Assembly: GCF_042477335.2 (NCBI RefSeq)
Contig: NC_091257.1
Coordinates: forward strand, 41,138,501 to 41,202,500
DNA: 64,000 nucleotides
Origin: Ovis canadensis
Taxonomy: Eukaryota; Chordata; Mammalia; Artiodactyla; Bovidae
Direction: 5' to 3'
Positions within the stretch are counted from its first letter, which is position 1. Each line of letters starts with the position of its first letter. The translations under genes and the position numbers were made by a program. The notes below the pieces were generated by a model. It made no database searches. It was not told where the DNA came from and saw only the letters and a list, made by a program, of their open reading frames with translations. Of this stretch, positions 60,601-64,000 are shown in pieces.

Positions 60601-61969
60601 TTATAAAATGAGCAAAGTAAAACCTAGATGAGTGTCAGAAAATGAGTTTTGGCTTTTGTGGTCTCACATGGGATATTGTCACACTAAGTGAGGGTCTTAG
60701 AGCATTCAGTATAAACAAAAAACAATGAAAAAGAGCAAAAGTCAGAAATGCCAACTGCAGAAATCAGTAGTCCTTTTTCCACAAATCTGAGTAAAAATCT
60801 CATGTCCTATGCTTACATAGTAAAGACAGAATGCATTTTGAAAGCTTATAAAAGCTGTCTTTGGAAGTGAGTTGTAACGATCTGTTTAGAGATTTAGTTT
60901 TTGGTTTTTTTTTAATGTTTGACTACAGCCTAAGTATAGAATTCACTTTTAGGGCTGCTCTGTTCTTTCATTAGTGTAGCTGTGGTTTAAGAAAATTATA
61001 CTTCAATTTTGTTTGATGAGAGAACATGGAGGCCCTATAATAGCACTGTCACAAAGCGACACTTATGGGTTTTTTGGTCCCCTGCTACAAATCTCTTTTT
61101 AGTCTGTCTTGGTGATTTAAGAATTGCATAGGGTTAATATGACACAATTCATTTCCCCGGATGCAGTTCTTTCTAAGTGGAAACATATGGTCATTTTCAA
61201 TTTTTATGATCTATTGCTTAATTTAAGAACATTTTCATTTCCTTTAATATATTTTAATCCTTCACATTCATTTAAAAACAAACATACTTCAGTTAATTTT
61301 TAAAAAATTTGTCTTCATACATGAAAGGCATTTTATGCTAGTCGAACAAAAGTAGATTTCATTAAAGATGATATTTGAAATTTTGAATGAGGATTTAGAA
61401 AATTCATGGTATTGTCTTGAGCATCTTTAGAAAAAGATCAGCCCCCAAATTAACTTGTGGCTTATTGACATTTGGTCCCTGTGGTCTGTTTAATAAATTC
61501 CATGTTTGTTGTGTTTGTCCTCTCCTTTTCTCTTTTCATTTTAACATATATTTTTTATATTTATAAAATGGCATTTTCTATAACAGTAAATATTAGTGAC
61601 AGCTTCATCAGTCAACATGAATGAACTTTAGAAGTATATTATTGGTTAAAGGAAAAAGCAAATCCAGGTAGGATACTATTTGTATAAAGCACAAAGCAAA
61701 GCAAAACTGAACCACATATTTTAGAAGAAATGTATTTATAATGAAGAAAGAAGTTTTAAAGACAGGAATGATAAACACAAAATTTAGGATAGTGGTTATT
61801 TCTCATGGGAAGAAGCAGAAGGATGGCACAACACAACAGTAGGAAAGAAGAACCCTTAACTTGACTCTTCTCGAAGTTTAATTCAAAAGATCCTTTTCCA
61901 TTCTGAAAAATTCAACCACAGTTCCTGCTTAAGTAGCAGCCAGATAGTAGAATAATTATTAATGGTTTC

Positions 61970-62579
61970 TAAGCTTTATTTTTGGGGGCTCCAAAACCAC
62001 TGCAGATGGTGATTGCAGCCAGGAAATTAAAAGACGCTTACTCCTTGAAAGGAAAGTTATGAGCAACCTAGATAGCATATTCAAAAGCAGAGACATTACT
62101 TTGCCAACAAAGGTCCATCTAGTCAAGGCTATGGTTTTTCCAGTGGTCATGTATGCATGTGAGAGTTGGACGGTGAAGAAAGCTGAGCACCGAAGAATTG
62201 ATGCTTTTGAAGTGTGGTGTTGGAGAAGACTCTTGAGAGTCCCTTGGACTGCAAGGAGATCCAACCAGTCCCTCCTAAAGGAGATCAGTCCTAGGTGTTC
62301 ATTGGAGGGACTGATGTTGAAGCTGAAACTCCAATGCTTTGGCCACCTCATGCGAAGAGTTGATTCATTGGAAAAGACTCTGATGCTGGGAGGGACTGGG
62401 GGCAGGAGGAGAAGGGGACAACCGAGGATGAGATGGATGGGATGGCATTACCTACTCAATGGACGTGAGTTTGAGTGAACTCTGGGAGTTGGTGATGGAC
62501 AGGGAGTTCTGGAGTGCTGCAATTCATGGGGTCACAAAGAGTTGGACACGACTGAGCGACTGAACTGAACTGAACTGAA
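61970..62579 (+). mobile_element. BovB LINE 3' end, 5' truncated
   Basis: Sense copy from tttttgggggctccaaaacc to the ctgaactgaactgaactga end. A frame of about 139 codons (62059-62478) holds the C-terminal segment with ESWTVKKAEHRRIDAFEVW. Confidence 0.93.
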
Positions 62580-62694
62580 GCTAACACTATGGGGCATCTG
62601 TCATAACTTGGATTAATTTTGCATGCCCTTTCATTATTAGTTGAGGACTTTTTTGAATATACTTGATGTTGGCAGCTAGATTTTAAAAAATTAA

Positions 62695-63245
62695 TAGATT
62701 TTGTTTTTTGAACAGGTTCAGGTTTGTGGAAAAATTGAGTGGTAAGTTCAGAGAGTTCCCATATCCTCCTGCCCAAGTTTTCTTCATTATTAACATCTTG
62801 CATTGGCATGGCACATCTGTTATGGTTGGTAAGACAGTAATGACACATTATTGTTAACTCAGGGCTTCCCTGGTGGCTCCGAAAATAAATAATCTGCCTG
62901 AAATGCAGGAGACTTGGGTTCAATCCCTGGGTTGGGAAGGTGCCCTGGAAAAGAACATGGCAACCCACCCCAGTGTTCTTGCCTGGAGATTCCATGGACA
63001 GAGGAGCCTGGCGGGCTACAGTCCATGGAGTTGCAAAGAGTCGGACACAACTGAAGTGATTAATATGCATGCATTATTAACTAAAGTCCATTGTTTACAT
63101 TAGGGTTAATTCTTTGCACTGTACATTTTACAGATATTTTAAAGACTTTATTTTTTAGAGTAGTTTTATTAGCATCACAGAAGTATTGAGAGGTAGGTAT
63201 AGAGTTTTCTCATATGTCCCCAGCCCTCACACATGCTCTGCAATG
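62695..63245 (-). repeat. L1 fragment interrupted by a Bov-tA
   Basis: Antisense L1: aacaggttcaggtttgtgg and cattggcatggcacatctg before the SINE, then aaagtccattgtttacatta and tatgtccccagccctcacac after it. Confidence 0.65.
62862..63065 (+). repeat. Bov-tA SINE
   Basis: Sense copy: gggcttccctggtggctccg to gtcggacacaactgaagtg, inserted in the L1 fragment. Confidence 0.92.
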
Positions 63246-63617
63246 AGTTTTGAAAATTTAAAAAATGGCCCTAAAACTTAGTTCTTTAAATAAGTGCTGT
63301 GCAGTTTAAGGGCTCTGAATTTCATTTCCGTCAGTTTTGAATAATTTTGTGACCCCATCATGCTGGGCCACACTGGAGGCAGCGTGACCCTGTATTCTGC
63401 TGCCAGAATACTCTTCTGCTTATCCCATTAAAAGGTGTTCCCTTTCCTACGGAAGAAAATGTCCCTTTTGGAATGCCAGGTCTGCCCCTGCTCCTATAGA
63501 AGATGAAAGCTTTGTTTAATGTAAAAAGACACCAGTTATAAATGGAGTTGCATCTAAATGCTCATTTGTGAGTTCGTGTTTAGATTTTAAATACACTTAT
63601 TGAAACAATATTATAAA

Positions 63618-63782
63618 AGAGGGCTTCCCTGGAGGTCCAGTGGTTAAGACTTCACTGTCCAATGCAGGGGTTGTAGATTCGCTTCCTAGTGGAGGAGCTA
63701 TGACCCCACATGTCTTGTGGCCGAAAAAGCAAAATGTAAAGCAGAAGCAGCATTGTAACAAATTCAATAAAGACTTTGACAA
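63618..63782 (+). repeat. CHR-type SINE
   Basis: Sense copy: agggcttccctggaggtccag to caaattcaataaagactttg. Confidence 0.82.
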
Positions 63783-63899
63783 TGGTCTGCATCAAAAGAA
63801 TCTTTAAGAAAAAAACAACTTTGATATCACACATGATGTCTAGATCGACCTGCCAGCCCAGACAACCTGTTGGGGGATCATGATGTATCATGATTAAAT

Positions 63900-64000
63900 G
63901 TAAGGCTGGACTCTAAAGTCAGGCTGTCCAAGTTCCTGACTTAGCTCTGTCACTACAATGTGATCGTTCCCGAGTTACCTTACCATTTTGTGCCTCACTT
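63900..64000 (+). repeat. MIR SINE, cut by the window end
   Basis: Sense MIR: gctggactctaaagtcaggc, then cttagctctgtcactac and ttaccattttgtgcctcact. Confidence 0.65.

Overview
This is genomic DNA from a ruminant, almost certainly a bovid (cattle, sheep, goat or a close relative). The window is dense in repeats found together only in ruminants: BovB (RTE-clade) LINE ends carrying the ttcagttcagttcag terminal repeat, Bov-tA and Bov-A2 tRNA-derived SINEs, and older CHR-type tRNA-Glu SINEs. I cannot tell the species from the sequence alone.

The only protein-coding gene I can support is the 5' end of MYO3A (class III unconventional myosin with an N-terminal protein kinase domain), on the + strand. 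It has a TATA-less CpG-island promoter near 32.03-32.68 kb, a probable noncoding exon 1 ending at 32478, a probable noncoding exon 2 at 33309-33387, a first coding exon at 46021-46205 (start codon 46038) and a second coding exon at 49633-49767. The two coding exons encode residues 1-101, which is the kinase N-lobe with its glycine loop, catalytic lysine and alpha-C glutamate. Everything after 49767 is intron; the rest of the kinase, the motor and the tail lie beyond the window. Exons 1 and 2 carry three short upstream ORFs, all of which end before the main start codon in the inferred transcript.

Region by region: 1-32 kb is intergenic. It holds three or four endogenous-retrovirus solo LTRs or LTR-like pieces, several BovB copies (one with a 360-codon open reverse-transcriptase frame), L1 3' ends, and many SINEs and MIR/L2 relics. 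32-34 kb is the promoter and the 5' UTR exons. 34-46 kb is a large repeat-rich intron with nested L1, BovB and MaLR LTR insertions. 46-50 kb holds the coding exons. 50-64 kb is intron with BovB, L1 and SINE insertions.

I found no CRISPR array, operon, RNA gene or evidence of an undescribed functional system. The most informative items are an antisense L1 that carried about 200 bp of foreign 3' flank (a 3' transduction) at 27672-28605, the MYO3A leader with stacked upstream ORFs, a SINE with an internal duplication inside one target-site duplication at 21584-21937, and several cleanly dated nested insertions. Repeat boundaries are read by eye and are good to roughly 5-30 bases unless a target-site duplication is quoted.
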